Assembly: GCA_963829545.1 (NCBI GenBank)
Contig: CAWHIX010000008.1
Coordinates: 186,001-250,000 of the forward strand
Reading direction: 5' to 3'
DNA length: 64,000 bases
From: JAXGXJ01 sp963829545
GTDB lineage: Bacteria; Actinomycetota; Thermoleophilia; RBG-16-64-13
The notes beneath the pieces are model-generated. The model did not search any database. It had not been told where the DNA came from and saw only the letters and a list, made by a program, of their open reading frames with translations. Positions 36,423 to 46,785 of this stretch are shown here, piece by piece. The position numbers and the translations under genes are program-made. Each line of letters opens with the position of its first letter. Within the stretch, counting starts at the first letter, position 1.

Positions 36423-36884
36423 ATGGTCTACGACAACAACAAGGGCGGGGAGTACGGGAAGTACTTCGTACAGGAACTGCAAGAGCCCGCCAACATGGGT
36501 ACGCCGGAGTTCCGGGAGCTGTACAAGCATTTCGCCAAGCGCATCCTGTGGATGGACAGCAACGTCTGCGAAGGCGCTTTTCAGATGAACACCGCCTGGT
36601 ACTTCGCCGTCCCCGAGAGAGATCCCATCTTCACCGAGCACGTCCACGATTACGACGAGCTCATCGGTTTCTACGGGAGCGACCCGGACGACCCTTACGA
36701 GCTGGGCGGCGTTATCGAGTTCTCCATAAATGGCGAGGCGCACCGACTCACGCGCTCCACCATGATATGGCTCCCCGCCGGTGCCACCCATAACCCGATG
36801 CGGATACTCGAGGTCAACAAGCCGATATTCCATTTCTCTGTCGTCATGAATCCGATGTACGACGGGAAGGCGACCTACAAGTAG
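36423..36884 (+). CDS. Cupin-like protein
   Basis: 153 residues. A probable double-stranded beta-helix with FTEHVHDYDELIGFYG (His, His, Glu-type metal ligands), GGVIEFSINGEAHRLT, and the second motif WLPAGATHNPMRI with a conserved His. These match small cupins that bind one metal. It sits between the 3-hydroxyacyl-CoA-dehydrogenase-like gene and the FGGY kinase with short spacing. Function could be isomerase, sensor or dioxygenase-like; not resolvable here. Confidence 0.7.
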   Translation: MVYDNNKGGEYGKYFVQELQEPANMGTPEFRELYKHFAKRILWMDSNVCEGAFQMNTAWYFAVPERDPIFTEHVHDYDELIGFYGSDPDDPYELGGVIEFSINGEAHRLTRSTMIWLPAGATHNPMRILEVNKPIFHFSVVMNPMYDGKATYK

Positions 36885-36920
36885 GTGTGACGCAACGAGC
36901 CTAGCGATGACATCCCGTCG

Positions 36921-38485
36921 GTGAACGTCGCGGCAACATCCGGCCAGGACGTGGTCCTGGCCGTCGACGTCGGCACATCCCTGGCCAAGTTGCAGTGTTT
37001 CCGCACCGACGGTACTGCCCTGGGCCCCATTCTTTCGACCCGTACCCCCGTGCAGTCGGATGGGACCGCCGATGCGCTGACCTTCGTGCGCGTGGTGGAG
37101 TCGCTGCTGGACCGCTTCTGTGCGGATCCTCCGGACGAACCTCCGGGGCGGGGCGTCGCGGTGGGCGGTTGCGTGCTCACCTGCCTATGGCACGGGTTGG
37201 CAGGCCTGGACGAGGCAGGCGACCCGTGCACGCCCGTCTCCACCTGGATGGACAGCAGCGCCGGCGCGGAGGCAGAGGAGTTGCGCCGGCTGGTAGCGGA
37301 TGAGGCTGCGGTCCACGAGAGGACGGGTTGCCGGCTTCATCCTTCATACATCCCGGCCAGGCTTCTCCGTCTCAAGAGGACCGATCCCCAAGCGTGGCTC
37401 CGAGTGCGTTCCTGGGTCTCCGTGGGGGAGCTGCTGCTGGGGCGCTGGTGCGGACCGGACTCTCCTGCCTCTCTGTCGATGGCCTCGGCATCGGGTCTCT
37501 TCGACAGCACGTCGGGACGCTGGGACGACGAGCTGACCCGGCTGATCGGGGTGCCGGAGCACACGCTGCCGGTCGTGTCTGATGACTGGCGCCGGCTCTC
37601 TCCCGCTCAGGCGCGCCGCTGGCCGTCGCTTGCCGAAGCCCTCTGGATGCCTGCCTTGGGAGACGGCGCCTGTTCCGTCGTGGGCAGCGGCGCGGCAGGA
37701 TGCGCGACTGCCAACGGCCGACATCTTCGAGGCGGTCTTCCCCGAAGGGTTCAGCGGGGGCGGGGTCCTCGGCGCCGCGCATGACGGCCGCCGTCAGTCT
37801 GGGCACGAGCGCCTCGGCCAGGTTGGTCACAACGTGGGACCGGCGCTTCGAGAGCCCGCTCAGCCCCGCGCTTTTCGGATACGCTCTCGACGCGCGACGG
37901 GCCGTGGTGGGAGTGGCGCGCTCCAACGCAATGAACATCATGCATTGGGCGGAACGGGTGCTCAAGTTCTCGTCCCTCGGGCAGGTGAACGACGTGGTGG
38001 AGCAGATCGTCCGTGAGCGGCTGCCGGGCTCGTCGGGTCTGGTGGTCTCGTCCGCGCTGGCCGGAGAGCGAAGCCCGGACTGGCCCGTGGCCGGCAGGGG
38101 CCTCCTAGATGGGCTGTCTCTGGGCACGACCTCTACGGACATCCTGCAAGGCCTGGTGGAATCGGCCGTAGTGGGGCTCGTGAGGTCGGTGCGCGAACTG
38201 GAGGCCTGGTCCGGTCCTCTCGATCTGATCCTCTCCGGCGGGGGTGCCCGCTCGACGGGCTGGCAGCATCTGATCGCCGACGGGTTTGGGCGGCCCATAC
38301 TGCTCTCGGACGTCGCCGACACCTCTCTACGCGGAGCGGCGCTCCTCTGTCTAGAACGGCTGGGGTTGCTGGCGCCTCCTGAGGAATGCCGACCGGCTCT
38401 CGCCACCATCGAGCCTGATCCGTTGCGGAGCGAAGCTTTCGCTGAACTTGTCGCGGCCCGGGGAAGCCAGACTACGCTGAGGTAG
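36921..38485 (+). CDS. FGGY-family carbohydrate kinase (one frameshift)
   Basis: About 520 residues. The ATP-binding start VLAVDVGTSLAKLQCF, TWMDSSAGAEAEEL, and C-terminal LILSGGGARSTGWQHLIADGFGRPI are the FGGY hallmarks, and SLGTSAS is the second ATP motif. A frame change near 37693 lies in the hinge between the two domains. The family phosphorylates ketoses and polyols such as xylulose, gluconate and glycerol. GTG 36921 is the start that keeps the ATP motif. It is the last gene of the 26.8-38.5 kb run. The expected product would be a sugar phosphate for the split transketolase. Confidence 0.8.
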
Positions 38486-38493
38486 GAGCCACT

Positions 38494-38537
38494 CTGACCG
38501 ACTCCGCGTCAGGAACCACTCCTGACCGACTCCGCGT
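38494..38537. repeat. Two 16-bp direct repeats, 28 bp apart
   Basis: CTGACCGACTCCGCGT occurs at 38494-38509 and 38522-38537 in the short intergenic region before the CBS gene. The 28-base spacing is not an exact helical multiple, and the copies sit just upstream of a possible promoter, so they could be regulator sites. Confidence 0.6.
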
Positions 38538-38548
38538 GCCACGGCTTG

Positions 38549-38576
38549 TTTACGGCTATGGAGAGCGGTGTACTAT
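38549..38576 (+). promoter_or_regulatory. Possible promoter for the CBS-domain gene
   Basis: TTTACG (38549-38554), 16 bases, TACTAT (38571-38576), in an AT-rich patch 58 bases before ATG 38635. Weak match to sigma-70 consensus. Confidence 0.35.
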
Positions 38577-38634
38577 ACAAATGAGGCCAGCGCAGCTGTA
38601 GGCCGGCGACCGCCCGCTAATTCAGGAGGACAAG

Positions 38635-39279
38635 ATGCTTGTTCGTGACCGGATGTCCCGTAACCCCATCACCACGTATCCCGCGGCGACCGTACCGGAC
38701 GCCTCTCAGGTGATGCGCGGGAGCAAAGTAAGGCAGCTCCCTGTCCTCAACGACAAGGGCCAACTGGTGGGCATCGTGTCGCTGGTAGACCTGCTCCGGG
38801 TGTCGCCCTCGCCGGCGACCTCACTCAGCGTCCACGAGCTCAACTACCTCATCGAGAAGATGACCATCGAGGAGGTGATGACCAAGGACGTCATCACCGT
38901 GGAGGAGGACACGGCCCTCGAAGAGGCGGGGCGCATCATGGCCGACAACAAGATCAGCGGTCTGCCCGTGATGCGTGGCGACGAGCTGGTAGGCATCATC
39001 ACCGAGTCTCACCTCTTCAACGTCCTGCTCGAGCTGTTCGGCGCGCGTCAGCATGGGGTCCGCATGACGGTGACCACTCCTGAGATCAAGGGGACGGTTG
39101 CCAAGATCACCGCTGCGATAGCCGACCTCGGCGGCGCTCTCTTCGCCTTCGGTCTCGCGGACGAGCCCGAGAAGAAGGAACTCACGGCCACCATGAAGGT
39201 TATGGATGTCTCTCGCGAAGACCTTGTCGCCGCCATCAAGCCGCTGGTGCTGTCCATAGAGGACGTACGCGAGTCGTAG
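38635..39279 (+). CDS. CBS-domain pair protein with ACT-like C-terminal domain
   Basis: 214 residues. Two CBS motifs: VRDRMSRNPITTYPAATVPDA...VRQLPVLNDKGQLVGIVSL and VMTKDVITVEEDTALEEAGRIM...ISGLPVMRGDELVGIIT. A C-terminal domain of about 75 residues resembles an ACT or regulatory fold (TVTTPEIKGTVAKITAAIADLGG). CBS pairs sense adenine nucleotides; the protein is likely a regulator of neighbouring metabolism rather than an enzyme. GGAGGACAAG precedes the ATG. It is convergent with formate dehydrogenase. Confidence 0.85.
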   Translation: MLVRDRMSRNPITTYPAATVPDASQVMRGSKVRQLPVLNDKGQLVGIVSLVDLLRVSPSPATSLSVHELNYLIEKMTIEEVMTKDVITVEEDTALEEAGRIMADNKISGLPVMRGDELVGIITESHLFNVLLELFGARQHGVRMTVTTPEIKGTVAKITAAIADLGGALFAFGLADEPEKKELTATMKVMDVSREDLVAAIKPLVLSIEDVRES

Positions 39280-39305
39280 CCGGGAAGCCGCGCTAGGAAG
39301 GTCTC

Positions 39306-39338
39306 GGGGGGCCGGCGCGCTGGGCGCGCCGGCCCCCC
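39306..39338. terminator. Strong bidirectional terminator hairpin
   Basis: GGGGGGCCGGCGCG (39306-39319) pairs over 14 bases with 39325-39338 around a 5-base loop, followed on the + strand by GCTTGTCTT. It separates the convergent CBS gene and formate dehydrogenase. Confidence 0.75.
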
Positions 39339-39346
39339 GCTTGTCT

Positions 39347-42300
39347 TCAGACCTTCTCGATCTTGACGGCCGACACTTTGTATTCGGCCGTGTTGGCGAT
39401 GGGGTCGAAGGCCGAGTTGGTGAGTTCGTTCACCGGCGTCTCCGCGAAATGGAAGGTCATGAACATAATGCCGGGGGGTACGCGGTCGGTGACGGCCACG
39501 CTGGTGACGACCGACCCGCGCCGCGAGGTCACCCGTATCTGATCGTCGCCTGAGATCCCGATCCGCTCCGCGTCCGCCGGGTTGATCTCGGCCCTCTCGC
39601 GGGGCGCCAGAGACTCGAGGATCTTCGCCTGCCGCGTGGAGATGTTGTACTGATACAGCATGCGCCCGGTGGTGAGCAGGATGGGATACTCGTCGTTGGT
39701 CAGTTCGGCGGGAGCCTCGTACTCGATGCCCATGAGCCGCCCCCGCCCTCGAGGGAACGTGTCTTCGTGCAGGTAGGCGGTTCCCGGGTGATCGATGTCG
39801 GGACAGGGCCACTGCAGTCCGCATGCGTCGACCCGGTCATAGGTCATGCCCGCGTAGGTGGGAGTCAGCGTCCGGATCTCCTCGAAGATGTCGGCACCGG
39901 CGCTGGGGCCCAAGTCGTAGCCCATCCGTCGGGAGAGGTCGCAGATGATCTCGGAGTCGGCCCGGGCCCGGCCGGGGGGCTCCACCGCCTTGCGCACGCG
40001 CTGCACGCGGCGTTCGGTGTTGGTGAAGGTGCCGTCCTTCTCGGCGTAGCAGGCGGCGGGCAGCACCACGTCGGCATGCTTGGCCGTCTCGGTGAGGAAG
40101 ATGTCCTGGACCACCAGGAACTCGAGACCGGATATGGCCTTGCGTACGTGGTTGGCGTCGGCGTCGGTGAGGACGGGGTCCTCGCCCATGATGTACATGA
40201 CCTTGACGTCGCCGGCCAGGATGGCGTCGAACATCTCCGGGATGCGCAGACCCGATCTCGTGCTCAGTTCCACGCCCCAGGCCTTTTCGAACACCGCCGC
40301 GTTCTCGGGCTTGGTGACCGGGCGATAGTCTGAGAACACGTTGGGGAGCGCACCCATATCGCACGCGCCCTGTACGTTGTTCTGGCCGCGTAGGGGGTTG
40401 ACCCCGGCGTGGGGTACGCCCACGTGCCCGGTGATCATGGCCAGGTTGGCCAGATCGATGACGTTGGCCGTCCCCGTCGTGTGCTCGGTGATGCCCAGGG
40501 TATAGAAGATCCCCGCGCGCGGCGTCTGAGAGTAGATACGTGCGGCCTCGTAGAGCTTGTCTGCAGGCACGCCTGTGATCTCACTGACCACTTCGGGCGT
40601 GTATCTCTGCACGACGGCCCACAGGTCGTCGTAGTTCTCGCAACGGGCGTCGATGAACTCCTGATCCTGCCAACCCTCGTTGATGATTATGTTCATCATG
40701 CCGTTCACAAGTGCGGCATCGGTCCCGGGGACGAGTTGCAGCCAGAGTTCGGCGAGGTCGGCCAGTTCGGTGCGACGGGGATCGGCCACGATCAGGTGCG
40801 CGCCGTCGCGGACGGCGCGCTTCATCTTGCCGCCTATCACCGGGTGCGCCTCAGTGGTGTTGGAGCCGATGACGAACAGGGCGTCGTAGAACTCCACCTC
40901 GCTGAGGGAGTTCGTCATGGCAGCGCTTCCGAACGATGTGGCCAGACCGGCCACAGTGGGAGCGTGTCAGGTTCGTGCGCAGTGGTCGAGGTTGTTGGTG
41001 CGCATCACCGCCCGCACGAACTTCTGCATCGCCCAGTTGTCCTCATTGGTGCAGCGGGCGGAGCTGAGAGCCGCGAAGGCATCTGCGCCGTGGCGGTGGC
41101 GCACATCACGGAAACGCTCGGCCACCAGATCCAGGGCCTCGTCCCAGGTGGCTTCCGTCAACACCCCGTCCTTGCGGATGAGCGGGGTGGTGAGCCGTTC
41201 CGGGCTGTGGATCATGTCGGTGTGATAGCGGCCCTTGACGCACAGGGCCCGGCCGTTGACGGGAGCGTCCTCGGCGGTGGTCACGCCTATGACCCTGCCC
41301 TCGACCACGTTCAGATCGAAGTTGCAGCCCGTGCCGCACAAAGGGCAGGTGGTGCGCACGCGAGTGATCTCCCACTCGTGGGCGCTCTTGAGCTGGGTGT
41401 TGATGAGCGCACCCGTGGGACAGACATCGGTGCACTGGCCGCAGGAGACGCAGCCCGACTCCAGATAGGTGGCACAGGTGAGGGCCGGGTATCCCGACTC
41501 ATCCACCTCGTACACGCCATACCGCTCCACCTCGTCGCACACGCGCACGCAGGTGTGGCATTGGATGCAGCGCTTGCGGTCGAGTTCCAGCATGGGCGGA
41601 CTCGCGATGGGCTCGAATCGGCCGTTCGCCCCGGTGAACTCGGTCGTACCGGCCCCATAACGGATGGCCAGTCTCTGCAACTCGCAGGTCGAAGCCTCGT
41701 GGCAGACGCATTGCAGGCAGCGCTCCGCCTCTCTGCGCGCGGACTCCTCGTCGAAGCCCAACTCGACCTCGTCAAAGCCTGATCGCCCGGTGACGGGCAG
41801 CACGGGCATGGGGCTGCGCTGATCGTTGGAGAGAGGTTTTGCGCCTATGTCGAAGAACTTGGGCCGGTGCCGCTCCAGGCGCGCGCCCGGGTGCGCGCAG
41901 GCCAGTTCCGGCGATTCGCCCGAGACGTAGGCGTCGATGGCGACCGCGGCCCGTCGGCCGGCCGCGATGGCCTCCACCACGGTGGCCGGGCCGGTCTCGC
42001 AGTCGCCTCCGGCGAAGACGCCCTCCTTGCTGGTGAGCAGCGTCAGCTTGTCGGCTTCGATGGTGCCCCAGGGGGTGAGGGTACAGACCTCGGCCAGATC
42101 GTCTGCGTCGACCTCCTGCCCCAGGGCCAGGATCACGGTGTCGGCGGGCACTGCGAACTCCGACCCGGGGACCGGCTGCGGTCGCCGGCGGCCGCTGTCG
42201 TCCGGCTCACCCAGGACCATCTTCTGGCAGACCACCTCGAAGACCCTGCCGTGCTTCTGCGTGACCGAAATCGGTGAGGTAAGGAGCATGAGTTCGGCTC

Positions 42301-43465
42301 CTTCATCCTCCGCCTCGTCGACCTCGTCGGAGGTGGCCGGCATCTCCTCCCGCGTGCGCCGGTAGGCCACCGTCACCTTGTCGGCCCCCAGACGGAGCGC
42401 GGAACGGGCCGCGTCCATGGCCGTGAAACCTCCCCCCATGACGAGCGTCCGCCCCAGCGGCTTCGTCCACCGTCCGGCGTTGGTCTCGCGCAGGAAGTCC
42501 ACGGCGGAGTAGACGCCCTCGGCATCTTCCGCTCCGGCGATGTTGCCGGTAGAGCCACACTGGGCCCCGATGGCCAGATAGACGGCGTCGTAACCCTCCT
42601 CCATGAGGCTGTCGATACTGAAGTCTTCCCCCAGCCGGCTGTTCAGCCGCAGTTCGACCCCCAGGCTCAGGATCTCGTCGACCTCCGCGGCGATGACCTC
42701 GCGCGGGCAGCCGATAGGGTGGGATGCCATGCAGGACCATGCCGCCCGGCAGTTCCAGGGCCTCGAAGATGGTCACCTGGTGGCCGTCGAGGGCCAGATA
42801 GTAGGCGGCGCTGAGGCCGGAGGGGCCACTGCCCACCACGGCTATCTTCTTGCCTGTGGGCGGGGACGTGATCTCGCCGTCTTCGCGCCGTCACCGTGGA
42901 GCTCGTCCGCCGCGAAGCGCTTCAGTTGGCAGATGGCTACCGCCTTGCCGTCCACCTGCGTCCTGCGGCAGGCGCTCTCGCAGGGACGGGGGCACACGCG
43001 GCCTATGATGCGGGGCAGAGGCAGGCGCTCTTTGACGATCCTGACGGCCTCGGCGTCGTCACCTCTGGCAATGGCCGCGATGTACGCGGGTATGTCGATC
43101 CCCGCCGGGCAGGCGTAGTGGCAGGGGGGCTCGCAGTAGGCGTTATGGTTCGACAGCAACTCGTTCAGTCGCTGCCTGCGCAGTTCCGACAGGGCCGGGT
43201 CGAGCGTGACCACTTCCATACCGTCGAAAACGCGGGTCTCGCAGGCCTGCACGGTACCGTGCCCACCGACCTCCACCACGCATAGGCCGCAGCGAGCGGC
43301 CGGAGTCACACGGGGGTCGTGGCAGAGGGTGGGGATGTATATCCCGTGGCTGAGAGCGGCCCGGAGGACGGTCAGATTCGACTCCACCTGCAGATGCTGC
43401 CCGTCGATGAAGATCGACACGGACTGGTCTCCGGCGGGCGGATACGACGGATGCGTTTCGTCCAT
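39347..43465 (-). CDS. fdhA: Fused selenocysteine formate dehydrogenase with ferredoxin and GltD-like flavin domains (two frameshifts)
   Basis: About 1,370 residues. Order: NuoG-like [2Fe-2S] domain (CHDPRVTPAARCGLC); GltD-like Fe-S region (CPAGIDIP, CPRPCESAC); FAD domain (VVGSGPSGLSAAYY); NAD(P) domain (VMGGGFTAMDAARSA); two [4Fe-4S] clusters (CIQCHTCVRVC, CVSCGQCTDVCPTGA); then the molybdopterin domains starting CPLCGTGC. In-frame TGA at 40969-40967, in DHCART-U-HAPTVAG, is the known Sec position of formate dehydrogenases. Frameshifts near 42707 and 42850 are probable sequence errors. It oxidises formate to CO2, or the reverse; the flavin module suggests direct NAD(P)H coupling. Start 43465 follows the corrinoid gene. 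GntR and corrinoid genes lie upstream on the same strand. Confidence 0.85.
40937..40955 (-). promoter_or_regulatory. SECIS hairpin of formate dehydrogenase
   Basis: Eleven bases after the TGA at 40969-40967 the minus strand reads TGTGGCC, loop GGTCT, GGCCACA: a perfect 7-bp stem whose loop closely resembles the loop of the E. coli fdhF SECIS. This strongly supports selenocysteine insertion. Confidence 0.85.
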
Positions 43466-43467
43466 CT

Positions 43468-44143
43468 CTAGATCTGTCTCCTGGTCTCGAGGACTTGCTC
43501 GCACAGGCGGACCCCGTGCATGGCATCGGTGGTCCAGAGGTCGGCTCCTATGAAGCGGGCCACGTGCTCGTCCAGAGTCCCTCCACCGATGATGATCGTG
43601 GGCATGACGGCGAACTCGGCGGCATGCTCCCGGAGAAGGGTCACTGTGTCCCGCATGGCCGTGAAGGCCACGGTGAGCAGTCCGGACAGGCCGATTATGT
43701 CAGGGGCGAACGCCAAAGCCTCTTCCAGGAACTGCGGCGCGGGGACGTTCACCCCCAGGTCCCTGACGCTGAAGCCAAAACTGCGCAGCGTGAGCACGGT
43801 CACGTTCTTGCCGATATCGTGGATGTCGCCCTCTACCGTCCCGATGAGCACGCGGCCCGGAGACAGGCCCCACAGGGTCTTCCACGCTGCCGGGACGGGT
43901 CAGGGCCATAGCTCCCCGGAAGATCTCCCCGGCCATGATGAGGCCGGCCAGGAATATCTCCTCCGCCTCATAGCGCTCCCCGACGATGCGCATACCCTCT
44001 TCCACGGCCTGCAGTATCGTTCGGGAGTCGAGCTTCGAGGCGACGGCCTCGGCCACGAGGCGGAGGGACTCTTGCTCGTCGAGAGCCGCGACGGCGGTGG
44101 TGAGCGGGGCGAGATCGGGCTGGTGTTCCAGAGAACTGGTCAT
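43468..44143 (-). CDS. Corrinoid (B12-binding) methyltransferase protein (one frameshift)
   Basis: About 225 residues after repair. The N-terminal helical cap (ALDEQESLRLVAEAV, VGERYEAEEIFLAGLIMAGEIFR) is followed by the B12 domain: GTVEGDIHDIGKN with the cobalt-ligand His, SGLLTVAFTAM, and IIIGGGTLDE. The frame changes near 43870. These proteins carry methylcobamide between a substrate methyltransferase and MeTr. It sits between GntR and formate dehydrogenase, 16 bases after the regulator gene, and is a paralogue of the protein at 51593-52225. Its partner methyltransferase may be UroD paralogue 1. Confidence 0.82.
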
Positions 44144-44159
44144 CGCGTGCCTCGCAGAC

Positions 44160-44975
44160 CTACAGACGTCCATGGGCGCCCGGGGGAGGAGCGCCGAGGT
44201 GGGTCAGGAGGCGGAACTTGTCTGCCCGGCAGAAGAGCCTGCCCCAGCTGACGGGACGACCTTCGCAGTCATAGAAGATGTGCTCCAGGCAGAATGCCGG
44301 CGAGCCCGTAGGAACGCTCAGGATACCGGCCGCCTCGTCCCGCAGACACACGGCCTCGATGGCCAGGTCGCCTCGGGGCATGCCTTCCCCCGGAGTGGAG
44401 CGCAAGAGGCCGTTCAGAGAGGTGACCTGCAGCTGGGCTTCCACCAGGGGACGGTGCTCGTCGTAGACCAACTGCTCCAACTGGTACATGAGCGGCACCC
44501 CTCCTCGGGCGATGAGCCGGCGCATGAATATGGTGTGGTCTCCCACGGCACAATCGAGAAGTCCGGCCGCCCTTTCGTCCGCGGGGATTATGCTCGCCTG
44601 CAGGAGCGAGACGTCCACGGACTCGTCGTCGAGCACCTCGGTGATGGGCTGGAGGCGGAAGACGGCCTCACCGAGCTCCAGGTTGCGTACGAAAGTGCCT
44701 TTGCCTTGAGTGGTGGTGACGAGGTTGCGATCAAGGAGGATGTTGATGGCGCGCCGCACGGTCATGGGGCTGACCCCGAACTCGCTGCGCAGCTCGGCCT
44801 CGGTAGGCAGCTGATCGCCGGGCCGATAGTCGCCCGCCCCGATCCGTTCGGCTACGTTGTTCGCGATGTGAAGATACGCAGGTTCGGGAAAACGCCGGCG
44901 GGCAGCAGCGGACCGGCCACCGTCCGGGGTCGCGGCCCGCTCGGATCGACTTTCCTGTCCCGTTGTCAGGGCCAT
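44160..44975 (-). CDS. GntR/HutC-family transcriptional regulator
   Basis: About 271 residues. The winged-helix segment AYLHIANNVAERI, then LPTEAELRSEFGVSPMTVRRAINIL and GKGTFV, is followed by a UTRA ligand-binding domain (FMRRLIARGGVPLMYQ, CLEHIFYDCEGRPVSWGRLFCRADKF). ATG 44975 is preferred over an upstream start that would cross the operator region. It lies at the head of the leftward corrinoid/formate-dehydrogenase run and is divergent from the rightward C1 operon. An AT-rich palindrome lies between, making it the likely regulator of both. Confidence 0.88.
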   Translation of the reverse strand: MALTTGQESRSERAATPDGGRSAAARRRFPEPAYLHIANNVAERIGAGDYRPGDQLPTEAELRSEFGVSPMTVRRAINILLDRNLVTTTQGKGTFVRNLELGEAVFRLQPITEVLDDESVDVSLLQASIIPADERAAGLLDCAVGDHTIFMRRLIARGGVPLMYQLEQLVYDEHRPLVEAQLQVTSLNGLLRSTPGEGMPRGDLAIEAVCLRDEAAGILSVPTGSPAFCLEHIFYDCEGRPVSWGRLFCRADKFRLLTHLGAPPPGAHGRL

Positions 44976-45009
44976 CTTCAGGACCTCTCGCCGAGGCTTG
45001 CCAATTTGT

Positions 45010-45023
45010 CTATATAAATATAG
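45010..45023. promoter_or_regulatory. 14-bp palindrome in divergent C1 promoter region
   Basis: CTATAT AA ATATAG is a perfect palindrome in an A+T-rich island (45004-45030) between gntR and fhs. GntR/HutC operators are typically short AT-rich palindromes. TATA-rich sequence here can also supply -10 elements in both directions. Confidence 0.55.
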
Positions 45024-45075
45024 TATATGAGGGCAGCCAGGGGAAGAGACCCACGGAAAGGACGGATCGGCAAGC

Positions 45076-46740
45076 ATGAAGAGCGACATCGAGATCGCAC
45101 AGGAAGCGACCCCAATCCCCGTGATAGACGTGGCGGCCGGGATCGGCCTGGGTGAGGACGACCTCGACCTCTACGGGAAGTACAAGGCCAAGATCCACCT
45201 GGACGTCTTCGACCGACTCAAGGACAGGCCCGACGGCAAGCTGGTGCTGTGCACGGCCATCACGCCCACCCCGGCCGGCGAGGGCAAGACCACCACCAAC
45301 GTGGGCCTGAGCATGGGTCTCAACAAGATCGGCCGGAAGGCCATCTGCACCCTGCGCGAGCCTTCGCTGGGCCCCTGCTTCGGCATCAAGGGAGGCGCCG
45401 CCGGAGGCGGCTACGCCCAGGTCATACCCATGGAGGACATCAACCTCCATTTCACCGGCGACATCCATGCCATCACGACGGCTCATAACCTCTGTGCAGC
45501 CGTGCTCGACAACCATCTCTTCCAGGGCAACGATCTCAACATCAATCCCAACGACATCTCCTGGCCCCGGGTGGTCGACCTCAACGACCGGGCCCTCAGG
45601 AACATAACCATCGGCCAGGGCGGCGAAGGGGTGGAGAGGCGACACGCGCTTCGACATCACCGTCGCCTCCGAGATCATGGCCATCCTCTGTCTGGCCACC
45701 GACCTGGAAGACCTCAAAGCCCGCCTCGATCGCATCATCGTGGGTTCCACTCTATGGGGACGCAAGGTCACGGCCCAGGACATCAAGGTCTCCGGCTCCA
45801 TGGCCGTGCTGCTCAAAGACGCCTTCATGCCCAACCTCGTGCAGACTCTCGAGAACACGCCCGCCATAGTTCACGGCGGGCCCTTCGCCAACATCGCCCA
45901 CGGCTGCAACTCCGTGCAGGCCACGCGCATGGCCCTCAAGCTGGGCGACTACTGCATCACCGAGGCGGGCTTCGGCGCCGATCTGGGGGCGGAGAAGTTC
46001 TTCGACATCAAGTGCCGGTACGCCGGTCTGGTCCCCGACTGCATAGTGTTGGTTGCCACCATCCGCGCGCTCAAGATGCACGGCGGTGTCGCCCTTAGCG
46101 ATCTCAAGAAGGAGGACCTGGGGGCTCTCGGGGCGGGCATGGAGAACCTGGAGAAGCACCTGGAGAACATGCAGTTGTTCGGCCCGCCGGTAGTGGTGGC
46201 CATCAACCGCTTCCCCGACGACACCGACGCCGAAGTGGCCCTGCTCACCGAGCGCGTGGAAGCCATGGGCGCGAGGGTGGTCCTCTCCGACGTGTGGGCC
46301 GACGGGGGCGAAGGCGGCGTGGCTCTGGCCGAAGAGGTCGTGCGCCTCTGCGAGGGCAAGGAGAAGCCGGACTTCCGCTTCCTCTACGACCTGGGTCTCA
46401 CCATCCCGCAGAAGATCGAAGCCATCGCAACCAAGATCTACGGCGCCGACGGGGTGGACTTCCACTACGAAGCCAACGCTGCCATCGAGCGCTTCACGCG
46501 CCTGGGCTACGGTGCGCTGCCCGTCTGCATGGCCAAGACCCAGTCCTCGCTCTCCGACGACAAGACCAAGATCGGCCGTCCGCGCGATTGGCGTCTGACC
46601 GTGCGCGAGATCCGTCTCTCTGCTGGGGCAGGCATGGTTGTGCCCGTCTGCGGGAAGATGATGACCATGCCGGGCCTGCCCAAGAAGCCGGCTGCGGAAA
46701 GATAGACCTGGTCGACGGCAAGATCATGGGGCTCTTCTAG
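45076..46740 (+). CDS. fhs: Formate-tetrahydrofolate ligase (two frameshifts)
   Basis: About 554 residues after repair. It interconverts formate, THF and ATP with 10-formyl-THF; running toward formate it makes ATP. TPAGEGKTTTNVGL is the ATP loop; EPSLGPCFGIKGGAAGGGY and HFTGDIHAITTAHNL are family signatures; DITVASEIMA and PFANIAHGCNS follow. An extra C near 45645 and a missing A near 46703 break the frame. Restoring the second gives the conserved end KIDLVDGKIMGLF. It is first in the rightward C1 operon and divergent from gntR. Confidence 0.92.
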
Positions 46741-46785
46741 CCGGTCCGTTCGGCGACGAAGCCCGCGGAACGACAAGGAGCTACG

